Shown in pieces: positions 1 through 9,211 of a stretch of DNA of 64,000 bases. Origin of the DNA: Sphingobacteriales bacterium (lineage in GTDB: Bacteria; Bacteroidota; Bacteroidia; Chitinophagales; Chitinophagaceae); assembly GCA_016192105.1 (NCBI GenBank), contig JACPUV010000025.1:1-64000 (forward strand), given 5' to 3'. Made by a program: the position numbers and the translations under genes. Each line of letters starts with the position of its first letter. Positions within the stretch are counted from its first letter, which is position 1. The notes beneath the pieces were generated by a model that saw only the letters and a list, made by a program, of their open reading frames with translations, searched no databases and had not been told where the DNA came from.

Positions 1-2
1 GG

Positions 3-1031
3 TCGCTGTCCATTACCTATGTGGCTCCGAACTTTGCCGAAGGTATATGGGATGGTCCTGCGGGAACAATCTTTACGGATGCAGGAGCAACCACGGCCTA
101 CACCGGCACCCCGGCTACTACTGTTTATGTGAAACCGGCAGCAACTGCTGACTATTCAGTGTATTTCACTACCACCAACCCCTGTACATCGGCTACGACT
201 ACAGTTCCTGTAACAGTCAATACACCGGTTGCAGGTCTCGCAGTTAGCCCGGCCACCCGCTCAGTTTGTCTGGGTGGCAGCACAACATTCAGTGCCAGCG
301 TAACAGGAGGCAGCCCGGTTACTTACCAGTGGCAGCGCAGTACCGATGGTGGTACAAACTGGAGTAATATCAGCGGCGCAACCAGTGCCACACTGACTGT
401 TAGTAATGTAACAGCTGCGATGAGCGGATATAAATACAGGGTGGTAGCTTCCGTAGGATCCTGCGGATCAGTTACATCTTCTGCATCCGGAACACTGACT
501 GTTCTTGCATTGCCGAATGGTACCATTGCTTCTCCTGTGGTAAACCTGATACCCGGCCGTAACACAACGATCACCGGTACCAGCTCACCCGCAGCTGCAG
601 CGAACGGATGGGTATGGACACTGAACGGTGCGCCGATCAGCGGGAATACAAATACACAAACGGCAAGTGTGGATGCACTGGGTACCTACCAGGCAACAGT
701 AACCGATGTGAACGGATGTGTAAACACCACGAACCAACTGGTGATCGGTGCGGAAGCTTCCGATAAACTCTGGATCTACCCGAACCCGACCCCGGGTGCC
801 TTCCAGGTACGCCTGTATTTTGCGGGTAATAGTGCCGAGAAGCGCGTGGTCTCCATCTACAACCCGAAAGGTCAGCTGATAACCAGCCGTACATTTGACC
901 TGAACTACAGGTCAGCTCCTTACCAGAGCATGAGCTTTGATTTCTCCGGTATGGCCCGCGGTACCTATGTGGTGAAAGTAGCCCATGAGTACAGTGGCGA
1001 TATTGTATCCGGTTTGATCCTGGTTCAGTAA
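3..1031 (+). CDS. T9SS cargo protein with Ig-like domain (C-terminal part, 5' end outside window)
   Basis: The reading frame is open to the left edge (SLSITYVAPN... from base 3), so the true start lies upstream and the GTG at 21 is internal. An Ig-like fold is visible around residues 66-161 counted from the GTG (CLGGSTTFSASV, YQWQRSTDGG, GYKYRVVASVG). The last ~85 residues form a type A T9SS sorting domain: LWIYPNPTPGAFQVRL, then VVSIYNPKGQLI, then GTYVVKV near the end. Such domains direct proteins through the outer membrane by the type IX system and are cleaved on export. The protein is probably a large repeat-rich surface or secreted adhesin; its N-terminal function cannot be judged. A strong terminator follows at 1058-1089. 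Confidence 0.85.
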   Translation, partial: SLSITYVAPNFAEGIWDGPAGTIFTDAGATTAYTGTPATTVYVKPAATADYSVYFTTTNPCTSATTTVPVTVNTPVAGLAVSPATRSVCLGGSTTFSASVTGGSPVTYQWQRSTDGGTNWSNISGATSATLTVSNVTAAMSGYKYRVVASVGSCGSVTSSASGTLTVLALPNGTIASPVVNLIPGRNTTITGTSSPAAAANGWVWTLNGAPISGNTNTQTASVDALGTYQATVTDVNGCVNTTNQLVIGAEASDKLWIYPNPTPGAFQVRLYFAGNSAEKRVVSIYNPKGQLITSRTFDLNYRSAPYQSMSFDFSGMARGTYVVKVAHEYSGDIVSGLILVQ

Positions 1032-1057
1032 GATATACGAATCGAAAACCAATTATA

Positions 1058-1089
1058 AGCCCTCCGGTAATTCGGAGGGCTTTTTTTTT
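1058..1089 (+). terminator. Rho-independent terminator of the T9SS cargo gene
   Basis: A 9-bp perfect stem AGCCCTCCG / CGGAGGGCT with a short loop is followed by ten T residues, 27 bp after the stop codon. Confidence 0.9.
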
Positions 1090-1117
1090 CAGGTAAACCC
1101 GGGAATAAACGGCCCAT

Positions 1118-1147
1118 AAAAAAAGCTTCCGGCCGGAAGCTTTTTTT
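1118..1147 (-). terminator. Palindromic terminator downstream of the small secreted protein gene
   Basis: A self-complementary hairpin (AAGCTTCCGG / CCGGAAGCTT) is flanked by A7 on the left and T7 on the right. It can therefore work in both directions, and most likely serves the minus-strand gene ending at 1166. Confidence 0.8.
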
Positions 1148-1165
1148 AATACTGGTCAGCACTGT

Positions 1166-1534
1166 TTATTGAACCGGTCGTGCAGGATTGGGCATACGCC
1201 CGGCTTGTTCCTTGATTCCGGTACCGGCAACCGGCATGGCCTGGAGTAAGGCCTTATCCGGCACAATACAGGGCATTCGATCGGTGGGTAAAATCCAGAC
1301 CTGGTCATGGTTGGGCAGGGTGAATACCGTATTCCCGTTGAAATTCTGTGCGGATATGTCTCCATTAGCCGGAAGGGTTAGCTCCCTGTTCCTGAAAAAT
1401 TCAAATTGGAGTTTAGCAGCTGTTTCTTTTGCAATCCGCTGCCGGATGATTTTGCCCAGGTCAGCCGGACTCGCTTGCTGGGCGGCAAGGCCGTATCCCC
1501 CGGCAAGACCGAATAGCAGGAAAACTTTTTTCAT
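1166..1534 (-). CDS. Small secreted protein, unknown function
   Basis: This is a 122-residue protein with a clear signal peptide (MKKVFLLFGLAGGYGLAA, likely cleaved before QQ). The mature part is about 100 residues and contains no cysteine except one in MPCIVPD, and no domain I recognise. It carries a TVFTLPNHDQVWILPTD segment that looks like two beta strands. The gene lies 28 bp downstream of pgi on the same strand and may be co-transcribed with it; a palindromic terminator follows. Export to the periplasm is inferred from the signal peptide alone. Confidence 0.6.
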   Translation of the reverse strand: MKKVFLLFGLAGGYGLAAQQASPADLGKIIRQRIAKETAAKLQFEFFRNRELTLPANGDISAQNFNGNTVFTLPNHDQVWILPTDRMPCIVPDKALLQAMPVAGTGIKEQAGRMPNPARPVQ

Positions 1535-1562
1535 AAAAAGGTTTATACAGCCAATTTACAAT

Positions 1563-3215
1563 TTATTTGCTCATTTTCTTCCAGGCATTGATCAGCCCGT
1601 TTGTGGACGCATCATGGTTGGTGACAGGAGTACGGGACTGTAACTCTGGTAAAATCTTGTTTGCCAGTTGCTTTCCGAGTTCCACACCCCATTGGTCAAA
1701 GCTGTAAATATTCCAGAGGATCCCCTGCACAAATATTTTATGCTCATACAGGGCGATCAGTTCTCCAAGGGTAAAGGGTGTAACCTTTTTTAAAAGGAAT
1801 GAATTCGTGGGCCGGTTTCCCCTGAATATTTTGTAGGGGAGGAGTTGGCTGATTTCCTCTTTGCTCAATCCCTGCTTCTCCAGTTCAAGTTCGGCTTCCG
1901 CTTCTGTCTTTCCATTCATCAGCGCTTCGGTTTGGGCGAAGAAATTACTCAGCAGTTTTACATGGTGGTCGCCCACCGGGTTGTGCGACTGTGCGGGAGC
2001 AATAAAATCACAGGGGATCAGCGGGGTCCCTTGGTGGATCAACTGATAAAAAGCATGCTGACCATTGGTACCCGGTTCGCCCCAGATAACCGGCCCTGTC
2101 GCATATTCCACCGGCTCCCCGTTCCGGTCAATACTCTTACCGTTGCTTTCCATATTTCCCTGCTGGAAATAAGCGGCAAAGCGGTGCAGGTATTGATCGT
2201 AGGGCAGGATGGCTTCTGTCTGTGCCCCGAAGAAATTGGTGTACCAGAGACCGGTCAGCGCCATGATGACGGGGATATTTTTATCCGGGGAACTGCCGGA
2301 AAAATGGATATCCGCATAATGGGCCCCTTTCAGCAGTTGTTCAAAATTTTTGTACCCGATGGTCAGGGCAATGGAAAGCCCGATCGCGCTCCACAGGGAA
2401 TAACGGCCACCGACCCAATCCCAAAACTCAAACATATTGTTTTTATCGATCCCGAATTTTACGACTTCCCTTTCATTGGTACTCAGCGCTACAAAATGTT
2501 TAGCGATATAGCTTTCCTTTTTGGCTTTTTTCAGGAACCATTCCCGGGCCGTATGTGCATTGGTCATGGTTTCCTGCGTGGTAAAGGTTTTGGATGCGAT
2601 CAGGAACAAGGTTTTTTCCGGATCGGTTTTTTTCAGGGTTTCGGCAATATGAGTGCCGTCCACATTGGATACAAAAAAAGTTTCAATCCCTTCCGCCCAA
2701 TAAGGTTTAAGGGCCTCAGCGACCATCAGCGGCCCCAGGTCACTGCCCCCGATACCGATGTTTACAATGTATTTTATTTTCTTGCCGGTATAGCCCCGGT
2801 GTTTCCCGCTGTGAACCCGCTCACAGAAATCCTTCATTTTCCGGCGTACTTTCTTTATACCGGGCATTATATCCTTTCCCTGGGTATAAACGGGGTTGCC
2901 GGAAAAATTCCGCAAGGCAGTATGCAGCACGGCTCTTTTTTCAGTGGTGTTGATCAGCTCCCCGTTAAACATGGCCTGGATGGCTTCGGGCAATTTGCAT
3001 TCATCGGTCAGTTGGAACAGGAGGGCGAGTGTCTGGTCGTTGATAATATTTTTGGAATAATCAAACAACAGGTCTTTTGCGGAGAGGGAATATTTCTGGT
3101 AGCGGTTGGGATCTGCCCGGAACAACTCTTTCATTTCGGTTTGGCGGATGGTGCGATGGTGTTCCTGTAATTTTTTCCAGGCGGAAGTATGCGTGGGGTT
3201 AATGCGGGGTAACAT
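1563..3215 (-). CDS. pgi: Glucose-6-phosphate isomerase
   Basis: This cytoplasmic enzyme interconverts glucose 6-phosphate and fructose 6-phosphate in glycolysis and gluconeogenesis. The 550-residue length matches the long (E. coli-like) PGI form. Visible family motifs include [14 protein letters not shown] near residue 152, the signature [13 protein letters not shown] near 268, MESNGKS, and the [16 protein letters not shown] block carrying the catalytic histidine region. The C-terminal [13 protein letters not shown] segment is also typical. The start ATG lies 4 bp after the stop of the upstream threonine aldolase gene, so the two are probably one transcript. Confidence 0.97.
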   Translation of the reverse strand: MLPRINPTHTSAWKKLQEHHRTIRQTEMKELFRADPNRYQKYSLSAKDLLFDYSKNIINDQTLALLFQLTDECKLPEAIQAMFNGELINTTEKRAVLHTALRNFSGNPVYTQGKDIMPGIKKVRRKMKDFCERVHSGKHRGYTGKKIKYIVNIGIGGSDLGPLMVAEALKPYWAEGIETFFVSNVDGTHIAETLKKTDPEKTLFLIASKTFTTQETMTNAHTAREWFLKKAKKESYIAKHFVALSTNEREVVKFGIDKNNMFEFWDWVGGRYSLWSAIGLSIALTIGYKNFEQLLKGAHYADIHFSGSSPDKNIPVIMALTGLWYTNFFGAQTEAILPYDQYLHRFAAYFQQGNMESNGKSIDRNGEPVEYATGPVIWGEPGTNGQHAFYQLIHQGTPLIPCDFIAPAQSHNPVGDHHVKLLSNFFAQTEALMNGKTEAEAELELEKQGLSKEEISQLLPYKIFRGNRPTNSFLLKKVTPFTLGELIALYEHKIFVQGILWNIYSFDQWGVELGKQLANKILPELQSRTPVTNHDASTNGLINAWKKMSK

Positions 3216-3219
3216 GATC

Positions 3220-4236
3220 TTATAATTGGTTTATTACTTGGATTGTTTTTTCAGTCATCGCAGGGGTGATATCGAGGTGGACCACCAGCCGGACCCGGTT
3301 GGGGGAGATGGGATACCCGAGAATACCCTGCTCCTTCAGCCGGTCCACCAGTTGAGGGGCGGTCAGGCTGTCGTCTGATTCGAAAATGATAATATTGGTT
3401 TCAACGGGGAGCATCATTTTTACAAAGGATTTCCCGGAAATGGCTTCGGCAATACGGGTGGCATGGAGGTGATCTTCTGCCAGCCGGTCAATATGATGCT
3501 GTAATGCATAGATACCGGCTGCCGCAAGAAAACCGGCCTGCCGCATCCCCCCACCAAAAACCTTACGCACCCGCTTTGCTTTTTTGATAAAGTCCTTTTT
3601 CCCAAGCAGGAGACTTCCCACCGGGCAGCCCAGGCTTTTGCTCAGGCAAACGGAGATACTGTCAAAGGTTTCACCATACTGACGGGGATTTTCCTTCCGG
3701 GCCACCAGGGCATTCCACAAGCGGGCTCCATCCAGGTGAAAGGCCAGCCCGTTTTCCCGGCAAACCTGCCCGATGGCCTGGATTTCCCTGAATGGGTAAC
3801 AACTGCCCCCGCCCCGGTTACTGGTATTCTCCAGTGAGACCAGCCGGCTATGCGCCCGGTGCGGATCATCGGGCTGTATGGCTTCAAGTACCTGTGCGGC
3901 CGTAACCCGGCCCCGGTCCCCGTGCAGTAATTTGACTGAGGCGCCCGAATTAAAAGCGATACCTCCTCCTTCATACTGGTAAATATGTGAACTCTCATCA
4001 CAGATCACTTCATCCCCCGGTTGTGTATGGCATTTGATGGCAATCTGGTTGGTCATGGTACCCGAAGGACAAAAAAGTGCAGCCTCCATTCCAAACAGGT
4101 CTGCAGTCATATCCTGCAGGGTGTTAATGGAGGGGTCCTCCCCGAATACATCATCTCCCACGGGTGCTTTCATCATAGCTTCCAGCATTCCCGGTGTCGG
4201 CCGGGTAACGGTATCCGATCTGAAATCGATGGTCAT
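3220..4236 (-). CDS. ltaE: Low-specificity L-threonine aldolase
   Basis: This PLP enzyme of fold type I cleaves L-threonine or allo-threonine to glycine and acetaldehyde. The N terminus [17 protein letters not shown] and the segments [37 protein letters not shown] and the PLP-lysine motif [14 protein letters not shown] are characteristic. The length of 338 is normal. The gene is the first of a probable pgi operon (4-bp gap). It is divergent from the sensor kinase gene at 4332, with 95 bp between the two starts. Confidence 0.93.
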   Translation of the reverse strand: MTIDFRSDTVTRPTPGMLEAMMKAPVGDDVFGEDPSINTLQDMTADLFGMEAALFCPSGTMTNQIAIKCHTQPGDEVICDESSHIYQYEGGGIAFNSGASVKLLHGDRGRVTAAQVLEAIQPDDPHRAHSRLVSLENTSNRGGGSCYPFREIQAIGQVCRENGLAFHLDGARLWNALVARKENPRQYGETFDSISVCLSKSLGCPVGSLLLGKKDFIKKAKRVRKVFGGGMRQAGFLAAAGIYALQHHIDRLAEDHLHATRIAEAISGKSFVKMMLPVETNIIIFESDDSLTAPQLVDRLKEQGILGYPISPNRVRLVVHLDITPAMTEKTIQVINQL

Positions 4237-4331
4237 TTTAATTTTTCTGCAAGATAATCAGTTCACTCCTTAAATAGGTTAGTTGACGCGTAATCCGGCC
4301 GGTTTCAGACCGTTTTTTATAACTTGCCCTT

Positions 4332-5492
4332 ATGCAGACAGCTTTTTGGATACAGGCACTGGTTATCGGGGGCTCAGCGGGGATGCTGGCTCTGGCCATT
4401 TACCTGATGTCTGTATTTAACAGTCTCTTTTCCACGGTAAAAAACAAATGGCTGAGGAAAAACCTGGCGGTCCTGCTGGTAGCCATCTGTTTTATGTTTT
4501 CCCTGACAGCGATCTCTTCAGAACTGGTTGTCCAGGCCGCCAAAAAAGGATGGGTGATGGCCTCCCTGATTCAATTCTTCAACACGGTACTGATCACCCT
4601 TTTCGTGTATAATTCTTTCCTGTTCGTAAACCAGCTTCCCAGGCTGAAGCGGCTTAGTTTTATTAAATACCATTCGGTTATTATCCTGACCATCATTGTC
4701 TCCTCCATGATCATTTTAACCGGTATTAATTATTTTGAAAACGGGATGCATTTCGTAAACCTGAGAGCTGCCCTGCTGTTCAGTTTTTACAATGCGGCTG
4801 CTGCGGGACTGATCTATGCTTCGGCGAATTATGTGGAACTGGACCGGAAAAGGAAACTGAATGAAAAAGAACTGGAAGTGACCCGGCTGATGGCGCTGAA
4901 AACAAAAGCGGAGTTGGACGCACTTCATTCCAAGGTGAATCCGCATTTCCTGTACAATGCCCTTAATTCCATTGCCGACCTGGCCATTACGGACGGGAAG
5001 AAAGCCCGGAAAATGACCATTGCCCTGGCTGATCTTTTCCGCTACAGCATAAATTACAGCCAGGATAATTATTCCACGGTGAAGGATGAAGTGACGATGA
5101 CCGAAGTTTACCTCCAGATCGAGAAAATCCGCTTTGAAGACCAATTGAACTATACCATTCAGGTGGCACCGGAAACCGCCTATTTTCTATTGCCCCGTTT
5201 TATCCTGCAGCCGCTGGCAGAGAATGCTGTGAAGCACGGTTTAAAGTCAACAGGACTTATGACCGAGATCCTGCTCAGTATCTGCCGGGAAGGAGATAGC
5301 CTGCTGATCCGGATTGCGGATAACGGTCCTGCCTTTCCGGAAGAGCTGACGCCCGGTTACGGGGTAAAAAGTGTATTTGATAAAATGGATCTGTTGTTTC
5401 CCGGGGCTTATGAGATCCGTTTCAGCAATAAGCCTGTCAAACAGGTAACCCTTCAAATAAATAAACTGATGAAAAATGAGCCGGTTATTTAA
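4332..5492 (+). CDS. LytS-type membrane sensor histidine kinase
   Basis: The N-terminal ~170 residues hold five or six hydrophobic segments and no recognised extracellular sensor domain. A short coiled-coil-like linker (ELDRKRKLNEKELEVTRL) follows. The kinase domain is of the His_kinase family (pfam06580 type): the phospho-acceptor His205 lies in NPHFLYNALNSI, the N-box is FILQPLAENAVKHGL, and the degenerate G-box starts at IADNGPAF. It is expected to phosphorylate the regulator encoded immediately downstream, whose start overlaps this gene by 17 bp. The signal is unknown; the membrane-only input region suggests sensing within or near the inner membrane. Confidence 0.92.
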   Translation: MQTAFWIQALVIGGSAGMLALAIYLMSVFNSLFSTVKNKWLRKNLAVLLVAICFMFSLTAISSELVVQAAKKGWVMASLIQFFNTVLITLFVYNSFLFVNQLPRLKRLSFIKYHSVIILTIIVSSMIILTGINYFENGMHFVNLRAALLFSFYNAAAAGLIYASANYVELDRKRKLNEKELEVTRLMALKTKAELDALHSKVNPHFLYNALNSIADLAITDGKKARKMTIALADLFRYSINYSQDNYSTVKDEVTMTEVYLQIEKIRFEDQLNYTIQVAPETAYFLLPRFILQPLAENAVKHGLKSTGLMTEILLSICREGDSLLIRIADNGPAFPEELTPGYGVKSVFDKMDLLFPGAYEIRFSNKPVKQVTLQINKLMKNEPVI

Positions 5493-6243
5493 AGCTATAG
5501 TTATCGACGATGAGCCGGCCGCCCGCCGGTTGATGAAAAATCTGCTGGCGGAATACCGTGATACGGTGGAGGTCATTGAGGAAGCGGGAAATGGGAGAGA
5601 AGCGATTGAAAAAATACAGGCCCTCCGGCCTGACCTTATTTTTCTTGATATCCAGATGCCGGATCTTACAGGGTTTGAAGTGATCGGCCAGCTTTCATAT
5701 AAACCCAATATCATTTTTACAACGGCTTATGAACAATACGCTATTAAAGCCTTTGAATGCTTTTCTGTTGATTACCTGCTGAAACCGATCAAAGAAGAAA
5801 GACTGGAGCAGAGCATTCAAAAACTGAAAGACTTCGGCAGGATACCCGGACCCGGAATTGATGTCGGGAGCCTCCAGGATATCATTCGACAGTTACAGGC
5901 TCCGCCAAAAGCTACCGCCCTGCCCGTAAAAATCGGGGACCGGATCATCCTGCTCCGTTTTGAGAACATCGTCTATATGGAAGCGGAAGATAAATATGTT
6001 TATATTCACACGGTTGACGGGACAAAGCACCTCACCGATCATTCCCTGACCACTCTTGCTGAAAAACTACCTGCCCGGTTTTACCGGATCCAGAAATCAT
6101 ATATTATTAATAAGGACCGGATCCGTGAAATGCACCGCCATTTCAATGGGCGTTATCTCTTTATCCTCGATGATAAAGCGGGGACCCGTCTTACTTCTGG
6201 TCGTACATACAATGATTCAATTAGGTCGGAATTCGGCCTTTGA
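5476..6243 (+). CDS. LytTR-family response regulator
   Basis: This 255-residue protein has an N-terminal receiver domain (acidic pair D11-D12, phospho-acceptor D58 in LIFLDIQMPD, switch Thr in FTTAYEQYA, Lys103 in YLLKPIKEE). A C-terminal LytTR DNA-binding domain runs from about residue 150 (KIGDRIILLRFENIVYMEAEDKY... RIQKSYIINKDRI). It overlaps the sensor kinase gene and is clearly its partner. LytTR regulators bind pairs of short direct repeats, often at exported-protein genes. The two TonB receptor genes immediately downstream are plausible targets, but no clear LytTR direct repeat was identified in 6244-6504. Confidence 0.95.
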   Translation: MSRLFKAIVIDDEPAARRLMKNLLAEYRDTVEVIEEAGNGREAIEKIQALRPDLIFLDIQMPDLTGFEVIGQLSYKPNIIFTTAYEQYAIKAFECFSVDYLLKPIKEERLEQSIQKLKDFGRIPGPGIDVGSLQDIIRQLQAPPKATALPVKIGDRIILLRFENIVYMEAEDKYVYIHTVDGTKHLTDHSLTTLAEKLPARFYRIQKSYIINKDRIREMHRHFNGRYLFILDDKAGTRLTSGRTYNDSIRSEFGL

Positions 6244-6274
6244 CTCCTCCTTTCTCCGGTAATTCTGCTTTTCA

Positions 6275-6296
6275 AAATTTGATCCCGGTCAAATTT
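6275..6296. repeat. Perfect inverted repeat after the response regulator gene
   Basis: The arms AAATTTGA and TCAAATTT (8 bp each) are separated by TCCCGG, beginning 31 bp after the regulator stop codon. It lacks a T-tract long enough for a classical terminator, so it could be a weak terminator or a protein-binding site. Confidence 0.5.
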
Positions 6297-6384
6297 CCGC
6301 TCATCCGGCGAACCTGCCTTTTGTACGAAACTGTCCCCTGTTTGTAACCCCCTTTTCCCAGCTACGTCATACAACTGTAATCCG

Positions 6385-6416
6385 AAACGGCCGAATATCC
6401 CTAAAATAGGCCGTTT
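6385..6416. repeat. Inverted repeat upstream of the first TonB receptor gene
   Basis: The arms AAACGGCC and GGCCGTTT (8 bp, perfect) are separated by 16 AT-rich bases, about 90 bp before the receptor start. It could form a hairpin terminator for the two-component operon or act as an operator; nothing in the sequence decides between these. Confidence 0.5.
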
Positions 6417-6504
6417 AATTTAAAACAAGCATCTATGTAATACAAAGTACTGAATTTTGAACTGTAATAACTAAAATCAAGTACTATTAATAAAATCAAC
6501 GATT

Positions 6505-8970
6505 ATGAGACATTTTAAAACATTCCTGACGATCGCCTTCCTGGCTCTTACTTTAGTTGGGCAGGCCCAAACTGCCGGCGGGAAGGTAAGAGGTACCGTT
6601 ACTGACGGTAGTGCCAAAATTCTCGAGTCGGCCACCATCACCCTGGTCAGGGTGGCTGATTCCAGTATTGCCAAAATAAGTGTAGCCGACCGGGCTGGTC
6701 AGTTTGAATTTGACGAGGTGACCGAAGGCCGCTATTTCGTCAGCATTACTGCCATTGGTCACGAAAAGGGATTTTCCGAAACATTTGAACTGAATGCCGC
6801 GAATAGGTCCGTGCAGCTCAAAACAGTTGACCTCGTGCCCCTGGCCAGGTCATTGAGTGCCGTTACCATAACCAGCCGTAAACCACTGATAGAACACCGG
6901 GTTGACAAGACAGTAGTGAATGTAGAAGCGGCTGTTACCAACGTCGGTACTTCTGCTATGGAAGTACTCGAAAAGTCACCGGGCATTTCTGTGGATAAAG
7001 ATGGGAACATTAGCCTGAAAGGGAAACAGGGTGTGCAGGTCTATATTGATGGAAGACCCAGCTATCTCTCCGGCGCCGACCTGGTCAATTACCTGCGCAG
7101 CCTCAGCAGCAGCCAGCTGGACCAGATTGAAATCATGACGAACCCACCTGCTAAATACGATGCTGCAGGAAACAGTGGTATTATCAATATCAAAACAAAG
7201 AAAACAAAACAGTTTGGGTACAATGGCTCTGTTTCCTCCACCTGGAGCCAGGGACGGTATCCCAAGATAAATGAGTCCTTCAATCTGAATTACCGGAAGA
7301 ATAAGGTCAACTTTTTTACCACGCTCGGGTATAACAACCGCAAGAATTTCCAGAACCTGGATATCCAGCGGAAGTTTATCGAATCCACCACAAAGGAAAT
7401 CAAATCTCATTTTGACCAGGAATCCCGGATAAGGGAGCAAATGCAGTCATACAATGCCAAACTGGGACTTGATTATTACAGTTCATCCAAAACAACCTGG
7501 GGAATTGTGCTGAATGGTTTTTACAATCCCGGGATATTCAGCAATAGCAGTGACATACTGATCTCGAGCCCGGCCAGGGTCCTGCTCAGCCGTACGTATG
7601 CCAGTACCACAAACGACAGGGATTGGAAGCATTTTAGCACTAACCTGAATTTCCGTCACGTATTTGATACAACCGGAAGGGAATTAACGGCCGATGTGGA
7701 TTACCTGACCTACCGGAGCAGCAATGACCAGAACCTGGTAAATGCCTATTTTGACGTACAAGGTAATCCTTCCTCCAAGGCCGATACCCTGCTGGGTTAC
7801 CTGCCGCAGGATATTTCCATCTATTCAGCCAAACTGGATTATGTGCACCCGTTGAAAAATGGGGCGAAAGTAGAGGCCGGTATAAAAGCGAGTTATGTAA
7901 ATACAGATAACAATGCGATCTACGACAGTTTGAATTATGGTGTCAAGGTACGGGATATCGGGCGCAGCAATCATTTCCTGTACAAAGAAAATATTAATGC
8001 GGCTTATGTAAACTACAGCCGGTCGCTTTCCAAAAAAATAGCAGCCCAGTTTGGACTGCGTTTGGAAAACACCATCGCCAAAGGAAACCAGGAAACGACC
8101 GGGGATCATTTTGACCGGAACTATACCCAGTTATTTCCCACCGCTTTTCTTCAATATACGGCTACTGACAAACATACTTTCGGCCTGAACTATGGAAGAA
8201 GGCTGGAACGTCCTGATTACGGTGACCTCAATCCCTTCATCCTCTTCCTGGACAAGTACACTTTTGAACAGGGTAACCCCAATCTCCGGCCCCAGTTTTC
8301 CCATAATATTGAACTGAGTCATACGTACAAAGGTTTCCTGAACACCACATTGAATTATACCCGGACCACTGATATGATCAACGAAGTGCTCGAACAGGAT
8401 CCGGATAAAAATGAAACAGGGATCCGGAAGCAGAATATTGCCAAACAAAGGCAGTACGGGATTGCCGTGAGTGCCGGCGGTCAGTTGACCAAGTGGTGGA
8501 GCGGTAATGTATATGCCAATGTGTACCATAACCATTTCGAAGGGATCCTCAATGGAGACCCGGTGGAGCTCGAAGCCACCACCGGCCAGTTCAATGGATC
8601 CACCCAGTTTAAGTTTGGGAAAACATGGAGTGCTGAACTCAACGGGTTTTACCGGACAGGTGGTGTGGACGGTGTATTCCGTATCAACGGGTTTGGAATG
8701 ATGAATCTGGGCCTGAGCAAGCAACTGTTCAAAGGGAAGGGTTCCTTGCGGTTCAACGTACGTGATGTATTGTATTCCCAGAAGATCAGGGGGACGATTA
8801 AATACAGCAATATTGATGCTGCTTTCCAGCAGTGCCGTGATTCCCGCCAGGTGGCCCTTGGCTTTACGTACCGGTTCAGCAAGGGGAAAATGAACAATAA
8901 TAATTCCAGGAGAAAGACGGGTGGTGCTTCCGAGGAACAGAACCGCGTTAAAGCCGGCGGTGAAAACTGA
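6505..8970 (+). CDS. TonB-dependent outer-membrane receptor, outer membrane beta-barrel family (paralogue 1)
   Basis: This 821-residue protein begins with a signal peptide (MRHFKTFLTIAFLALTLVGQAQ). A carboxypeptidase-regulatory-like beta-sandwich follows (residues ~25-105, KVRGTVTDGSAKILESATITLV). Next comes a plug domain (~120-215, with VLEKSPGISVDKDGNISLKGKQ and IEIMTNPPAKYDAAGNSG), then a long barrel ending in VALGFTYRFSKGK. A short basic, Asn-rich tail follows. It probably imports or senses a ligand across the outer membrane using TonB energy; the substrate is not predictable. The next gene is a close paralogue, so this is a tandem duplication. It ends in a strong terminator at 9002-9034. 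Confidence 0.9.
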   Translation: MRHFKTFLTIAFLALTLVGQAQTAGGKVRGTVTDGSAKILESATITLVRVADSSIAKISVADRAGQFEFDEVTEGRYFVSITAIGHEKGFSETFELNAANRSVQLKTVDLVPLARSLSAVTITSRKPLIEHRVDKTVVNVEAAVTNVGTSAMEVLEKSPGISVDKDGNISLKGKQGVQVYIDGRPSYLSGADLVNYLRSLSSSQLDQIEIMTNPPAKYDAAGNSGIINIKTKKTKQFGYNGSVSSTWSQGRYPKINESFNLNYRKNKVNFFTTLGYNNRKNFQNLDIQRKFIESTTKEIKSHFDQESRIREQMQSYNAKLGLDYYSSSKTTWGIVLNGFYNPGIFSNSSDILISSPARVLLSRTYASTTNDRDWKHFSTNLNFRHVFDTTGRELTADVDYLTYRSSNDQNLVNAYFDVQGNPSSKADTLLGYLPQDISIYSAKLDYVHPLKNGAKVEAGIKASYVNTDNNAIYDSLNYGVKVRDIGRSNHFLYKENINAAYVNYSRSLSKKIAAQFGLRLENTIAKGNQETTGDHFDRNYTQLFPTAFLQYTATDKHTFGLNYGRRLERPDYGDLNPFILFLDKYTFEQGNPNLRPQFSHNIELSHTYKGFLNTTLNYTRTTDMINEVLEQDPDKNETGIRKQNIAKQRQYGIAVSAGGQLTKWWSGNVYANVYHNHFEGILNGDPVELEATTGQFNGSTQFKFGKTWSAELNGFYRTGGVDGVFRINGFGMMNLGLSKQLFKGKGSLRFNVRDVLYSQKIRGTIKYSNIDAAFQQCRDSRQVALGFTYRFSKGKMNNNNSRRKTGGASEEQNRVKAGGEN

Positions 8971-9001
8971 CCGGTCCCATTAACCATTACACCTTACCGG
9001 A

Positions 9002-9034
9002 AATCCTCCTGTTACAACCAGGAGGATTTTTTTT
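9002..9034 (+). terminator. Rho-independent terminator of TonB receptor 1
   Basis: A perfect 10-bp stem AATCCTCCTG / CAGGAGGATT with a 7-nt loop is followed by eight or more T residues. Confidence 0.92.
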
Positions 9035-9211
9035 ATTTTATGTTAATGACCAATTAACATTCCTGTTCAGCACGGTTGTTTTTTTACCGCTGGTGTATAG
9101 GGATGCCTATTTTACCCTTCAACACGCAAACTACGAAACTTGTCATATTTGCTTTCGGAGCATTGACCAGATGCTTCAATTTTAATACTGATTCAATCAC
9201 CAACAATAGCC

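Noticed and set aside
1188..3170. Long plus-strand frames opposite the small secreted protein and pgi (151 and 441 residues)
   Set aside because: They are antisense shadows of clearly conserved minus-strand genes and have no domain or start context of their own.
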